From NCBI GenBank assembly GCA_965221215.1, contig OZ244872.1, positions 2,666,001 through 2,730,000 of the forward strand: DNA of 64,000 nucleotides, in the 5' to 3' direction. This document shows, piece by piece, positions 8,961 to 17,566 of the stretch. A program made the translations under genes and the position numbers. Origin of the DNA: Aldehydirespirator sp965221215 (GTDB taxonomy: Bacteria; Actinomycetota; Acidimicrobiia; Acidimicrobiales; Aldehydirespiratoraceae). Below the pieces are notes generated by a model. That model had not been told where the DNA came from. It ran no database searches and saw only the letters and a list, made by a program, of their open reading frames with translations. The first letter of the stretch is position 1. The number at the start of each line of letters is the position of its first letter.

Positions 8961-9094
8961 GCGCGCGGATAGGTGAGAACCGGTCGCGTCACAGCGGGGT
9001 CATTCCCGCTCTTGTTCGCTGCGCTCACGGGCCGCTCGGGCCACGGCCTCGCCCGTATGGTCCGGACTCGCTCGCCTATTCGCTCGGCCTCTTA
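8961..9094 (+). repeat. Dispersed repeat copy 3 (full length)
   Basis: The copy has a left arm GGATAGGTGAG (about 8966-8976), the conserved core TTCCCGCTCTTGTTCGCTG / GCGCTCACGGGCCGCTCGG / CCACGGCCTCGCCCG, and a right arm CTCGCCTATTCGCTCGGCC. The arms pair through two G:U wobbles. It lies directly after the MFS gene and its right end touches the stop codon of the next, minus-strand gene. Confidence 0.9.
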
Positions 9095-9328
9095 ATCATC
9101 TGATCCGGGCGAGCTGTCCGGCTCGGTCAGGTAGCCATTGCGGGCAAGCGTCATGATGAGGCCGTCGACCTTGCCCTCTAGCCGCTCGAAGCGAGCGTCC
9201 ACCTTGTCGTCCATCTTGTCGAACCGGGCGTTCATGTCGGATCGCAGCCAGGCGAACGCCGTGGCGAAGGCACCGAAGGCGACGGTCAGCAAGACGCCGA
9301 TGACGGAGGCGGCGATGGTCGGGTCCAT
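9092..9328 (-). CDS. Small single-TM protein with a coiled-coil tail
   Basis: The 78-aa product has one N-terminal membrane helix (ASVIGVLLTVAFGAFATAF, residues 7-25), then a heptad-patterned charged stretch (MNARFDKMDDKVDARFERLE) and a short hydrophobic GLIMTLARNGYL end. This layout is common in small actinobacterial proteins of unknown role. The last codons (SSPGSDD) abut the dispersed repeat. It is downstream of, and on the same strand as, the acyl-CoA ligase at 9396. No function can be assigned. Confidence 0.6.
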   Translation of the reverse strand: MDPTIAASVIGVLLTVAFGAFATAFAWLRSDMNARFDKMDDKVDARFERLEGKVDGLIMTLARNGYLTEPDSSPGSDD

Positions 9329-9395
9329 GGCGGGCGACGGTAGCAGTCAAGAACATGAAATGCAAGCAAAAAGCATCATGTTTTCTGATCGGATG

Positions 9396-11117
9396 CTATT
9401 CCTCGATGTAGTTGTAGTCGGCATCGCCCTGCACGACCTGCTTGAGGATCTTGCCGGTGGCGTTGCGGGGCAGCGGCTCGGTTCGCAGCTCCCAGTGGGC
9501 CGGAACCTTGATGTCGGCCAACGTGTCGGCCACCCATGACTCCAGCTCGGCAACCAGACCGGCGGGGGGCTGCTCGCCCGCGGTCACCACCACCGCCTTC
9601 ACCTCCTGGCCCAGCTCCCGGTGCTCCACCGGCACCACGGCCGACTCGGCCACCGCCGGATGGGCATCGAGGCGCTGCTCGATCTCGGCCGGGTAGATGT
9701 TCTCGCCGCCGCGGATGATCAGGTCGCTGCGCCGGCTCACCAGAAACAGCAGCCCGTCTCTCAGATAGCCGTAGTCGCCGGTGCGCAGCCAGCCGTCGCG
9801 GATGGTCGCCGCGGTGGCGGCGGGGTCGTTCCAGTAGCCGGGCGTGACCATCGGGCCGAACAGCCAGACGTTGCCCGCCTCGCCCTCGGGCAGCTCGCTC
9901 CCGTCGTCATCGGCGATGCGCACTTCGACGGTGGGCAGGGGGTAGCCGACCGAGTCGGGATGGGCCTTCAGCACGTCGTCGGCCGCGCTGGCGGCCAGGC
10001 CCGAGCTCTCGGTGAGCCCGTAACCCACCGAGACGCTGATGCGGGCATGGGGCAGGGCCCGGCGGCAGGTGTCCTGAAGCTCCGGCGACCATGTGGACCC
10101 GCCGCCGCCGACACCGGTCACCGACGAGGTGTCGTAGTCGGCCAGGCTCCGATGCTCGATGAGCCGCCATATCTGGGTGGTCACCCCCGACCAGCGGGCG
10201 ATGCCGTGCTCCTCGGTGAGGCGCAGGATCTTCTCGGCGTCGAAGCGGCCGGTGGTCCAGACGTGGCTGCCGCCGGTGCCCACGGCGGTCACCGCGCAGG
10301 CGTGCAGGCCGGACACGTGGAACAGCGGGCTGCACGCCAGGGTCGGCCCACCGCTAAGAGGCGGCTCGCCCGGGAAGCGCAGGGCCTGGCGGGCGCCGAT
10401 CATGTAGGCGCAGGCCAGGTAGGCGAGGAAGTTGCGCTGGGTCTGAATGGTGCCGCGGGGTCGGCCGGTGGTGCCCGAGGTGAACAGGATGGCGGCCGGA
10501 TCGTCGATCGCTATCGGGCTGTTGGGGAGCGACGCGCCGGCATGGGCTTCGATCAGCCCGCCGACCGTAGCGGTGGCTGTGGGATCGGAGTCCATGGCAA
10601 TCACCGGCATGCCCGGGTCAAAGGCGAGGCGCTCCAGACGGCGGCGGTCGGCGATCAGCACCCTGGGCTCGGTCAGTTCGAGGCCGTAGCGGATCTCGTC
10701 GCCCTTCCACCAGCCGTTCATGGCCACCGCCACCGCTCCGGCGCTGACCGTCGCCCAGAAGGCCTGGATCCAGCCCGGCTGGTTGGCGCCCAGCAGCCCC
10801 ACCCGGTCGCCAGGCTCCACCCCGTAGCGCTGCGTGAGGGCCGCAGACAGGGCCGCGGCATGGTCGATGTTCTCGGCGAAGCTGGCCCGGCGGCCGTCGT
10901 CGAAGAGGTAGTAGCGAGCCGAGCCGTCGCCTCCGTGACCCGCCGACGCGGCGAGCAGGTCGCGCAGGCTCCGGTGCGGGCCGGCCACCACGCCCATGTC
11001 GATGCCGCCGACGTTGTCGGTGACGATCTCGAAGAAGCCGCCCGGCCCGGTGAGGGCGGCGTCGGCCTCGGCCACGGTCATGGCCGGCGCTTGCTGATCG
11101 TGGTGCTGTTCGCTCAC
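9396..11117 (-). CDS. Acyl-CoA synthetase (AMP-dependent ligase)
   Basis: The 573-aa enzyme of the ANL superfamily adenylates a carboxylic acid and transfers it to CoA. Visible motifs are the P-loop AAILFTSGTTGRPRGTI (about residues 195-211), VGYGLTESSG, the hinge region LRTGDYGYLRDG ... SRRSDLIIRGGENIYPAEIE, and the C-terminal lysine motif PRNATGKILKQ. GTG 11117 was chosen because AGGA lies six bases upstream; the frame is open further but would run into the neighbouring hydrolase gene. It lies 8 bp downstream of that gene, so the pair is likely co-transcribed. The substrate is probably a fatty or aromatic acid, not resolved. Confidence 0.88.
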   Translation of the reverse strand: MSEQHHDQQAPAMTVAEADAALTGPGGFFEIVTDNVGGIDMGVVAGPHRSLRDLLAASAGHGGDGSARYYLFDDGRRASFAENIDHAAALSAALTQRYGVEPGDRVGLLGANQPGWIQAFWATVSAGAVAVAMNGWWKGDEIRYGLELTEPRVLIADRRRLERLAFDPGMPVIAMDSDPTATATVGGLIEAHAGASLPNSPIAIDDPAAILFTSGTTGRPRGTIQTQRNFLAYLACAYMIGARQALRFPGEPPLSGGPTLACSPLFHVSGLHACAVTAVGTGGSHVWTTGRFDAEKILRLTEEHGIARWSGVTTQIWRLIEHRSLADYDTSSVTGVGGGGSTWSPELQDTCRRALPHARISVSVGYGLTESSGLAASAADDVLKAHPDSVGYPLPTVEVRIADDDGSELPEGEAGNVWLFGPMVTPGYWNDPAATAATIRDGWLRTGDYGYLRDGLLFLVSRRSDLIIRGGENIYPAEIEQRLDAHPAVAESAVVPVEHRELGQEVKAVVVTAGEQPPAGLVAELESWVADTLADIKVPAHWELRTEPLPRNATGKILKQVVQGDADYNYIEE

Positions 11118-11125
11118 CGCCGTTC

Positions 11126-12340
11126 CTATCCGTGGCCAGCGACCCGTCGCGATGCCGTTGCGGGGTTGAGATGGCCATAGACGGCGGTCTCGATGTCGAC
11201 GTAGAGCTGGTGGCTCCGGGGGTCGCCGAAGGGAAGCTGCTGGCTGAGGTACGTGCCGGCGAGCTGGCTGACCGTGTCGATCCAGAAGTAGGAGTTGGCG
11301 ACGCCAGCCCACATGAGCCCCCCGGCGGGGCGCCCGGTGGGCAGCGGATCCCCGTTGATCAGGAACGTCAGGCCCCAGCCCTTGGTCACGCCGGGGAGGA
11401 AATCGACGTCGCAGCTCAGTTCGGGCATCGTGGTGCGCAGAGCCTCCATCTTCAAGTCGCCGATGTGGTTAGTCGTCATCTGGGCGACGGTCGAGGGACG
11501 CAGCACCTGCACGCCGTCGCGGCTGCCTCGGCCCAGGATCATCTGCAGGAAACGGCAGTAGTCCTCCACCGTGCTGTATAGGCCGCCGCCCCCCGACGGG
11601 TACTCGGGGTCGGGCGACGGAGCGTTCTCGGCGACGGTCAGCGAGCCGTCGGGCCGCCGGGTATGGATCCAGGCCCGGCGGGCCTGCTGCTCGCTGCTGA
11701 TGCTGAAGGTGGTGGAGTCCATGCCCAGCGGCCCGCAGATGTGCTCGTTGAAGTAGTCGCCGAGCGTCTGGCCGGAGACCTTCTCCACCATGCGGCCCAC
11801 AAAGTCCATGCTGGTGCCGTACATCCAGCGCTCGCCGGGATCGAACAGCGCCGGCGGCAGTTGCTGTTGTGTCACCAACTCCCCGCTGGTCATCGTGGCG
11901 GTGCCGGTGGCCTGCTGATATCTGAGCAGAGGCTCGCTCCAGAACGGATAGCCGAACCCGGCGGTGTGGGTCAGGAGGTGACGCAGCGTGATCGGACCCC
12001 TGGCCGGACGCACCCGAGGCTGCCCGTCGGCGTCGAAGCCCTCGAGCACCCCCGCGTCGGCCAGGTTGGGCAACACGCTCGACGCGGGCATGTCCAAACG
12101 GAGCTCGCCCCGCTCCACGAGCTGCATGGCCGCAGTGCCGGTGATGGCCTTGGTCATGGAGGCGATCCAGCCCGCGGTGTCGAGGGTCATGGGAACGGCT
12201 CGGTCGTCGAGCGAGCGCACCCCGGCCGTCGCCGCGGCCAAGACTTGATCGGGGCTGACGATCTGGGCGGCGGCGCCGGCCACGTCGCCGTTGCTGACGC
12301 CCCGATCGAGGATCGCCTGCACATCCTGCTGCAACGCCAT
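11126..12340 (-). CDS. Serine hydrolase, beta-lactamase/class C (EstB-like) family
   Basis: The 404-aa protein has the catalytic tetrad segment S61-M-T-K64 (IASMTKAITG), the HLLTHTAGF signature, and a YGTS motif where class C enzymes have YxN. The family includes esterases and transesterases acting on esters of short acids, as well as penicillin-recognising enzymes. No signal peptide is seen, so it is probably a cytosolic esterase rather than a secreted beta-lactamase. It is upstream of the acyl-CoA ligase on the same strand, which would fit release and then activation of an acyl group (inference). Confidence 0.85.
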   Translation of the reverse strand: MALQQDVQAILDRGVSNGDVAGAAAQIVSPDQVLAAATAGVRSLDDRAVPMTLDTAGWIASMTKAITGTAAMQLVERGELRLDMPASSVLPNLADAGVLEGFDADGQPRVRPARGPITLRHLLTHTAGFGYPFWSEPLLRYQQATGTATMTSGELVTQQQLPPALFDPGERWMYGTSMDFVGRMVEKVSGQTLGDYFNEHICGPLGMDSTTFSISSEQQARRAWIHTRRPDGSLTVAENAPSPDPEYPSGGGGLYSTVEDYCRFLQMILGRGSRDGVQVLRPSTVAQMTTNHIGDLKMEALRTTMPELSCDVDFLPGVTKGWGLTFLINGDPLPTGRPAGGLMWAGVANSYFWIDTVSQLAGTYLSQQLPFGDPRSHQLYVDIETAVYGHLNPATASRRVAGHG

Positions 12341-12427
12341 CGGTGCCGCTCCCGTTGTGTCGTCGGCCGCTCGGCGGATCGACGCGACTGCTGGCAGTCG
12401 AGGGCTATCCGCGCGGCCCCTTGGCTA

Positions 12428-13369
12428 TCACGCCAGACAGGCTTCGACGGAGGCGGCCCAGGTGACGTGGCCGGCAACTGTCGACGGATGGAATCCGGGC
12501 ACGGCCAGCGACGACACGCCGAGCCCGCGGGCGATGGCAGCGATGGGCGCCGGGTCGGGATCCTCGAACACCAGATCCTCCAGCGCCGCCGATGGGACGA
12601 GGGCGCCCGCCGCGGCTGCGTCGCCCCGCACGAGCTCTGCCCTCACGGCCTCGACCCGTTCATGGTCGAGCCCCCAGCGGTGGCGAACCTCGGCGATTGT
12701 GTTGAGGGCGGCGTACACCGCGACATGCTGGATCGAGGCCGGTGGGGCATCACGGTGGCGCACCAGCGGAGCCCAGACCAGCTCCGGCGGCTGCGACCGG
12801 TGCGCCGCCCCGGCACCGATGATCGATGCCGAGCGCTCGAGATCCGACGCCGGGATGGCCCACAGCAGCACCCGGTCGGCCAGCGCGCCCGCGGTGCGCA
12901 ACATCTGGTCGCCTCGACCAGCCATCAGGATCGGGACGGGATCCAGTGCGACATCGAGCCCCCGGCCCGAGGCGGCGTCGAGCGGTCCCCCGGCAGCTAC
13001 CCCGCGCAGAAAGGCGCTCAGATCAGAGACCCTCGCGGCTGCGTCCCTGCGGGAGATGCGGGCGGCGGCGGTGACCTCCGACCCGCCAGCCGAGATGCCG
13101 CAGAACACGCGACCCGGTGCCATCTCCTGCAGCGTGGCCAGCGCCGACGCGGTGTGGAACCGGTGGCGCAGGTAGGGGTTGGTCATGGCCGGGCCGATCT
13201 CGATCCGCTCGGTGGCCGCGGCCACTGCGGCGAGCAGCATCCACACGTCGCGCCACCAGAAGGCGTCGGCAACGCCGATCCACGCCGCGCCGGCCCCCTC
13301 AGCCGCCTGAGCGAGCGCCGCCGCCTGGCCGACGGTTGGGTTGGGCACATGGTTGATCACCCCGACCAT
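12428..13369 (-). CDS. LLM-class flavin/F420-dependent oxidoreductase
   Basis: The 313-aa protein has the luciferase-like TIM-barrel pattern: LAQAAEGAGAAWIGVADAF at the N terminus, IEIGPAMTNPYLRH (typical beta4 segment) and the VFCGISAGGSEV segment. Such enzymes use F420H2 or FMNH2, common in actinobacteria. It lies directly downstream of a second LLM gene on the same strand (49 bp gap), with a third one at 15099. The substrate is unknown. Confidence 0.82.
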   Translation of the reverse strand: MVGVINHVPNPTVGQAAALAQAAEGAGAAWIGVADAFWWRDVWMLLAAVAAATERIEIGPAMTNPYLRHRFHTASALATLQEMAPGRVFCGISAGGSEVTAAARISRRDAAARVSDLSAFLRGVAAGGPLDAASGRGLDVALDPVPILMAGRGDQMLRTAGALADRVLLWAIPASDLERSASIIGAGAAHRSQPPELVWAPLVRHRDAPPASIQHVAVYAALNTIAEVRHRWGLDHERVEAVRAELVRGDAAAAGALVPSAALEDLVFEDPDPAPIAAIARGLGVSSLAVPGFHPSTVAGHVTWAASVEACLA

Positions 13370-13418
13370 CGATCACCTCACTTCCTGGCCGAGCGAATAG
13401 CTGCGGCGCGGCGGTCGC

Positions 13419-14417
13419 TCATCCATTCGGGTTCGCTTCAGCGAGTTCGGCGGTCATGGCCGCGAATGCTTCGGCTGCGTGGGCTGCACCCTCGTGCGGA
13501 TCGTCCTGCACCAGAGCGAGTCCGATGCTGGTTGGCTGGTGCTCGCGGACCAACTCCGCCAAGCGCTTGCCCACCGCCGCAGGTTGCCCAGCAAGCATCA
13601 GCCGTTCGAGCAGCGTGTCGTCGATCAGGGTTCGGGCCGGTTGTGGATCGCCGGCCTGGATCGCCTCGGCCGCCGACCGCACCGCGTCGAGGTCTATGCC
13701 GAGTTCATCTCTGGTGTCCGGCGGGGTGTCGAGCAGCGACCAGATCAGCTCGGGACGGTGCCGGTCCGCCGCCTTGGCGGTGAAGGCCACGCTCGGATAC
13801 AGCGCGATGTCGATCGGGCGCACCGAGCGGGCCCACCCCACGACGGCCCGATAGCGGAACGGGGGCATCCCGGCCACGAACGCGCCGTCGGCCCGCTCGG
13901 AGGCCAGCCGGTTGAGTCGGGGGCCGCGGGCGCCCACGAACACCGGCATGGACGCACCGCCCGCCGTCTCGGATATGGCGACATCGGGGGGTGTGTAGCC
14001 GGCGACCGGGGTGGCGGTTGCGACCGCTCGGGCGATGTCGAGGAACTCGCTCACCCGCTCCAGCGGCCGACGGGCCTGCAAGCCGAACGGGGCCAGCGAC
14101 ATATGGCCTCCCGCCCCGACCCCGAGCACGGCCCGGCCGCGGCTCAGCTCGTGGATGGTCAACATGCTGGCAGCGGTCACGCCGGGATGGCGCACGTAGG
14201 GGTTGGTGACGCCGGTGGCCAGCCGGATCCGGCGGGTGGCGACCGCAGCCGCGGCCAGCACCGCGAAGGGATCGCGTGCCGGCCCCTCGTCGCCGATCCA
14301 CAGCTCGTCGAGGCCGAGATCCTCGACGTGGCGGGCCAGGTCGACCAGCTCGGGCCCGGGCCGGTCGGGAAACACCCACACCCCCGTGCGGGGAGCGGCC
14401 TCTGTGCCCCTGCTCAC
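13419..14417 (-). CDS. LLM-class F420-dependent oxidoreductase
   Basis: The 332-aa protein has HVEDLGLDELWIGDEG, RIRLATGVTNPYVRHPG and AVLGVGAGGHMSLAPFG, the best-preserved LLM signatures of the three in this cluster. The TNPYxRHPG segment is typical of methylenetetrahydromethanopterin-reductase-like F420 enzymes. It is the first gene of a two-gene LLM operon and is divergent from the carboxymuconolactone-decarboxylase-like gene, whose ATG lies 24 bp away, so the promoters overlap. Confidence 0.85.
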   Translation of the reverse strand: MSRGTEAAPRTGVWVFPDRPGPELVDLARHVEDLGLDELWIGDEGPARDPFAVLAAAAVATRRIRLATGVTNPYVRHPGVTAASMLTIHELSRGRAVLGVGAGGHMSLAPFGLQARRPLERVSEFLDIARAVATATPVAGYTPPDVAISETAGGASMPVFVGARGPRLNRLASERADGAFVAGMPPFRYRAVVGWARSVRPIDIALYPSVAFTAKAADRHRPELIWSLLDTPPDTRDELGIDLDAVRSAAEAIQAGDPQPARTLIDDTLLERLMLAGQPAAVGKRLAELVREHQPTSIGLALVQDDPHEGAAHAAEAFAAMTAELAEANPNG

Positions 14418-14440
14418 GGCGCCGGTCTACCATCACGGCC

Positions 14441-15019
14441 ATGGCTTGGATCGACACGGTGGAGTGGGCCGACGCCGAGGGTCCGCTGCGCGACGCCTAC
14501 GACTGGCAGGCGGCCGCGCTGGGAGAGCCGGCCGAGTTCACCATGCTGGGCAGCCTCTACCCGCCGATCGTCGAGGAGCGGCTGCGGCTCTATCGCACCG
14601 TCGAGCACTGCCCGTCGCAGCTCACCGCCATCGAGCGCCAAGCGGCTGCGCTGGTGACGTCGCGGCTCAACGGCACCGACCACTGCGCGTCGGGGCTGAG
14701 GCTCAAGCTCGAGTCGCTCGGGCTGGGCGCCGAAGTGCTCGACGCCATCGACGCCGACCCGGCCGCGGTGGCCACCGGCGAGGCACGCCTCGACGCCATC
14801 TGCGGGTATGCGGCCAAGCTCACCCTGTCGCCGGCTGAGGCCAGCGAGGGCGACCTCGAACCGCTGCGCGCCCACGGGCTGAGCGATCTTGACATTCTCG
14901 ACCTCAACAACATGGTCGCCTACTACGCCTACATCAACCGGGTGGTGATGGGCCTCGGGCTCCGCACCACGATGTCGTCCACCCACCAAGCCACCAGCGC
15001 AGTCCCAGGCGAGCGCTGA
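14441..15019 (+). CDS. Carboxymuconolactone decarboxylase / AhpD-like protein
   Basis: The 192-aa all-helical protein matches the peroxidase-related branch of this family: IERQAAALVTSRLNGTDHCA around residues 63-82, then LKLESLGL, and NMVAYYAYINRVVMGLGL at the C terminus. The AhpD-type CxxC disulfide pair is not present: only the first cysteine (HCAS) is kept. It may therefore lack alkylhydroperoxidase activity. ATG 14441 follows a clear break in coding pattern. It is flanked by LLM oxidoreductases, so a shared catabolic or detoxifying role is plausible but unproven. Confidence 0.72.
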   Translation: MAWIDTVEWADAEGPLRDAYDWQAAALGEPAEFTMLGSLYPPIVEERLRLYRTVEHCPSQLTAIERQAAALVTSRLNGTDHCASGLRLKLESLGLGAEVLDAIDADPAAVATGEARLDAICGYAAKLTLSPAEASEGDLEPLRAHGLSDLDILDLNNMVAYYAYINRVVMGLGLRTTMSSTHQATSAVPGER

Positions 15020-15098
15020 CTCCCGCCGCCGGCTCACGGCTACTGCCGGCTCATCGGGTCGCCAGCGCGGTCCAATAGGAGCGTGGACTCCGGCCGTT

Positions 15099-15902
15099 TC
15101 ATAGCTGGGGCATCACTTCGGAGGCGAGGATCTCCACCGTTCGCAGTGAGCTGGCGTCGTCCTGGCCACCGATGATCGACAGGTCCGCCACCCCCAGCGC
15201 CCGGTAGCGGCCCAGGGTGTCGATCATCTCGTCGGTGGAGCCGGTGATCGCATGCCACTCGACCACGTCGCCGGCAACGTCGTGGCTGCCGTATTCGAGC
15301 CGGGTGCGGTGGGCCAGCATGGTTCCGCCCGAGTCGAAGTAGCGGCGGGCGACGGGGGCCAGTTCGTCGGGCGTGGCTCGCGACGACAGGAACGGCAGCC
15401 CGAGCGCGGCCGCTCGGGCCATGGTCGCCGCCGCCCCGGCCAGCCACACCGGCGGCGGGCCGGACTCGGCCGGACCCGGCGACAGAGATTCGTCGGCCAA
15501 CAGCCGCAGCAGATCGGCCAGGCGGCGCTCGAACACCGAGGCCCGGTCGCCGAAGGCGATGCCCCTCGCTTCGAGGTCGTGGGCCCAGAATCCGGGCGTG
15601 GCCACCAGCACGAACCCGCCGCCGGCGGTGCGGTGCAGCGTGTTGGCCTGTTTGGCGAGCCAGGCGGCATCTCGCAGCGGGAGGATGGCGGCGGCGATGC
15701 CGGTGCGGACGGTGGGGAACCGTCCGGCCAGCCACGCCAGTTCGGTGATGCTCTCCATGGCGCCGGCCCAGCCCACAAAGTCGGGATTGGCGAGGTAGCC
15801 GTCGCCGAGCCAGAGCGTGTCGAGGCCGCCCTCCACCGCGATCCGGCTCAGCTCGAGCGCCGTCTCCCGGGTAGTGGCGAAGGGCGATATCCCAACCCGC
15901 AC
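15099..15902 (-). CDS. LLM-class flavin-dependent oxidoreductase
   Basis: The 267-aa protein is shorter than its two neighbours and has the N-terminal strand MRVGISPFATT, LSRIAVEGGLDTLWLGDGYL and VRTGIAAAILPLRD, consistent with the LLM barrel. It lacks the long C-terminal insertion seen in the other two. It ends about 80 bp from the convergent AhpD-like gene. Cofactor and substrate are unknown. Confidence 0.75.
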   Translation of the reverse strand: MRVGISPFATTRETALELSRIAVEGGLDTLWLGDGYLANPDFVGWAGAMESITELAWLAGRFPTVRTGIAAAILPLRDAAWLAKQANTLHRTAGGGFVLVATPGFWAHDLEARGIAFGDRASVFERRLADLLRLLADESLSPGPAESGPPPVWLAGAAATMARAAALGLPFLSSRATPDELAPVARRYFDSGGTMLAHRTRLEYGSHDVAGDVVEWHAITGSTDEMIDTLGRYRALGVADLSIIGGQDDASSLRTVEILASEVMPQL

Positions 15903-15929
15903 ATCAGGACCATAGAAGGCCGCAAGCCT

Positions 15930-17516
15930 CTAGGGCCAACAGACGCGCTGGCCGGACAGAACCGCGGCCTCCCCGCCGTTGAGACGCCTGAGCCGGGCCG
16001 CATCGACATTGCCGAGCAGGTCAGCCGCCGCCGCCCAGGACGATCCTGCCGGCGACTCGATGCAATCGACCAGGTCCACGGCGCGCTCCGCGGGCAGGCC
16101 GACGGTGAGCGCGGCGTTGATGTGGCGCGCGATCTTCTCGACCAGAGCGATGCCGGAGGCCTCGTTGGGATTGTTGTCCGTCATAACCGTCATGGCGTAG
16201 AAGCCGCCGACGGGGTCGCGCACCACGCCCGTGGTCCCCGCTCGCCAGCCGCCGCCCCGCAGCGGATAGAAGCCGTTCTTGAGCGCGGCCTGATGGCCGG
16301 GCGGAAGGCCCGCGGTCACGCCCCAGCTCTGCGCCGCGCTCACGTTCGACATCCACTCCCAGGCGATGCGCACCGACGCCTCGGTCAGCGGACCGCCACC
16401 GATGAGCAGCTGCTCCACCAGCCGTGTCCGATCCTCGGCGGTCGACAGGGTTCCGCCGTACCAGGCGGTGTGGCTGGTGCCCGCAATTCCGAAGCGCTGG
16501 TCCAGTGCCTCCATGCCCTGTGCGCCGCCGACCTGCACATACAGCCGCGATGTGGGCGGCCGGTTGTGGCTGTAGTGCATCATCAGCTCGACATCGGCGG
16601 CCTCGGCCCCGCTGAGGGGGCGTCCCGAGTCTTGGGCGGCGAGCAGCACCCCGGCCAGGACCTGAGCCTTGATGACGCTGGCCGTGGTGAGCTCCAGGTC
16701 GGGGTGCAGGTGGTACTCGCAGCCGCTGCGGTGGTCGTGGACGGCTGCGGTGAACCGGGCGCCGGGGTGCGGCGCGGCGATCCGCTCGACCAGCGCAGCG
16801 TCGAACAGTTGACGGCAACCGTCAGACGATGCGGCGGGCTCGGCGGTCGATGCCGCGGAGCCTTCGAGGTGGTGCAGAGCCCGACTGAGGAACACCGCCA
16901 TCTCAGCCCGGGAAACGGGCCGCGACCCGCAGAAGCGAGCCGGCTCGGAATCGCAGCCACGGGTGATGCCAGCCGCGTTGACCGCTTCGATGGCTTCGTG
17001 GGCGGGGTGCTCGGCGCCTGCATCTGAGAAGGTGGCCCCGTCGCCGTCGTCGCCCGCTCTCGGCAGCCCGAAGGCTTGGGCCAGGTACAGCGCCGCCTGT
17101 GCTCTGGTGACGGGGGCGTTCGGGCAGAACATGGTGCCGCTGGAGTTGCACCCGATGGTTATGCCCCGCTGCGCGACCAGTTCGACGTGGGGTGCGTACG
17201 AGGCGCGGGCCGCGACGTCCTCGAAGCGCCCAACCGGACTCCCGGACGGTTCGAGCTGCAATGCCCGCACGATGAAGACCGCGGTGTGGGCCCGCGTGAT
17301 CGGCTGATCGGGCCGGAACGTGCCGTCGGGGTATCCGGTGGTGATGCCGAGCGAGGCGATATGGGAGAGGTGTGGTGCATACCACGCATCGTCAGCCACG
17401 TCACTGAACCAGACTCCGCTGGTCTCAGCCGCCGCGGTTGGAGGGGTTCCGGCCAACAAGACGGCCGCGGCCACCAGCGCGACAAGGCCACGGGTTCGGG
17501 TCGGCGATCGGGCCAC
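15930..17516 (-). CDS. Secreted serine hydrolase (class A beta-lactamase fold) with three SLH domains
   Basis: The about 528-aa protein starts with a signal-peptide-like segment (TRGLVALVAAAVLLAGTPPT) ending at AAAE. Three S-layer homology repeats follow: FSDVADDAWYAPHLSHIAS..., FEDVAARASYAPHVELVAQ... and FSDAGAEHPAHEAIEAV..., each with ITRAHTAVF-like or VTRAQAALY-like cores. The C-terminal half has TASVIK (SxxK), SHN in place of SDN, and KNG in place of KTG, the order of class A beta-lactamases. GTG 17516 was chosen for the signal peptide; ATG 17579 would overlap cobA by 13 bp. A cell-wall-attached penicillin-interacting or hydrolytic role is inferred. Confidence 0.8.
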   Translation of the reverse strand: MARSPTRTRGLVALVAAAVLLAGTPPTAAAETSGVWFSDVADDAWYAPHLSHIASLGITTGYPDGTFRPDQPITRAHTAVFIVRALQLEPSGSPVGRFEDVAARASYAPHVELVAQRGITIGCNSSGTMFCPNAPVTRAQAALYLAQAFGLPRAGDDGDGATFSDAGAEHPAHEAIEAVNAAGITRGCDSEPARFCGSRPVSRAEMAVFLSRALHHLEGSAASTAEPAASSDGCRQLFDAALVERIAAPHPGARFTAAVHDHRSGCEYHLHPDLELTTASVIKAQVLAGVLLAAQDSGRPLSGAEAADVELMMHYSHNRPPTSRLYVQVGGAQGMEALDQRFGIAGTSHTAWYGGTLSTAEDRTRLVEQLLIGGGPLTEASVRIAWEWMSNVSAAQSWGVTAGLPPGHQAALKNGFYPLRGGGWRAGTTGVVRDPVGGFYAMTVMTDNNPNEASGIALVEKIARHINAALTVGLPAERAVDLVDCIESPAGSSWAAAADLLGNVDAARLRRLNGGEAAVLSGQRVCWP

Positions 17517-17566
17517 CCGAGCATTGTCACCGCCGTGAGGGCCCGGCGGCGGAACCCTGGGAGGGG

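Noticed and set aside
9345..9385. Intrinsic terminator between the acyl-CoA ligase and the small TM protein (AACATGA...TCATGTT)
   Set aside because: The stem is short and AT-rich with mismatches; it could equally be part of the promoter of the small gene, so no feature was called.
11126..12340. Antibiotic-resistance beta-lactamase
   Set aside because: There is no signal peptide, YxN is replaced by YGTS, and the context is an acyl-CoA ligase; an esterase-type role is more likely.
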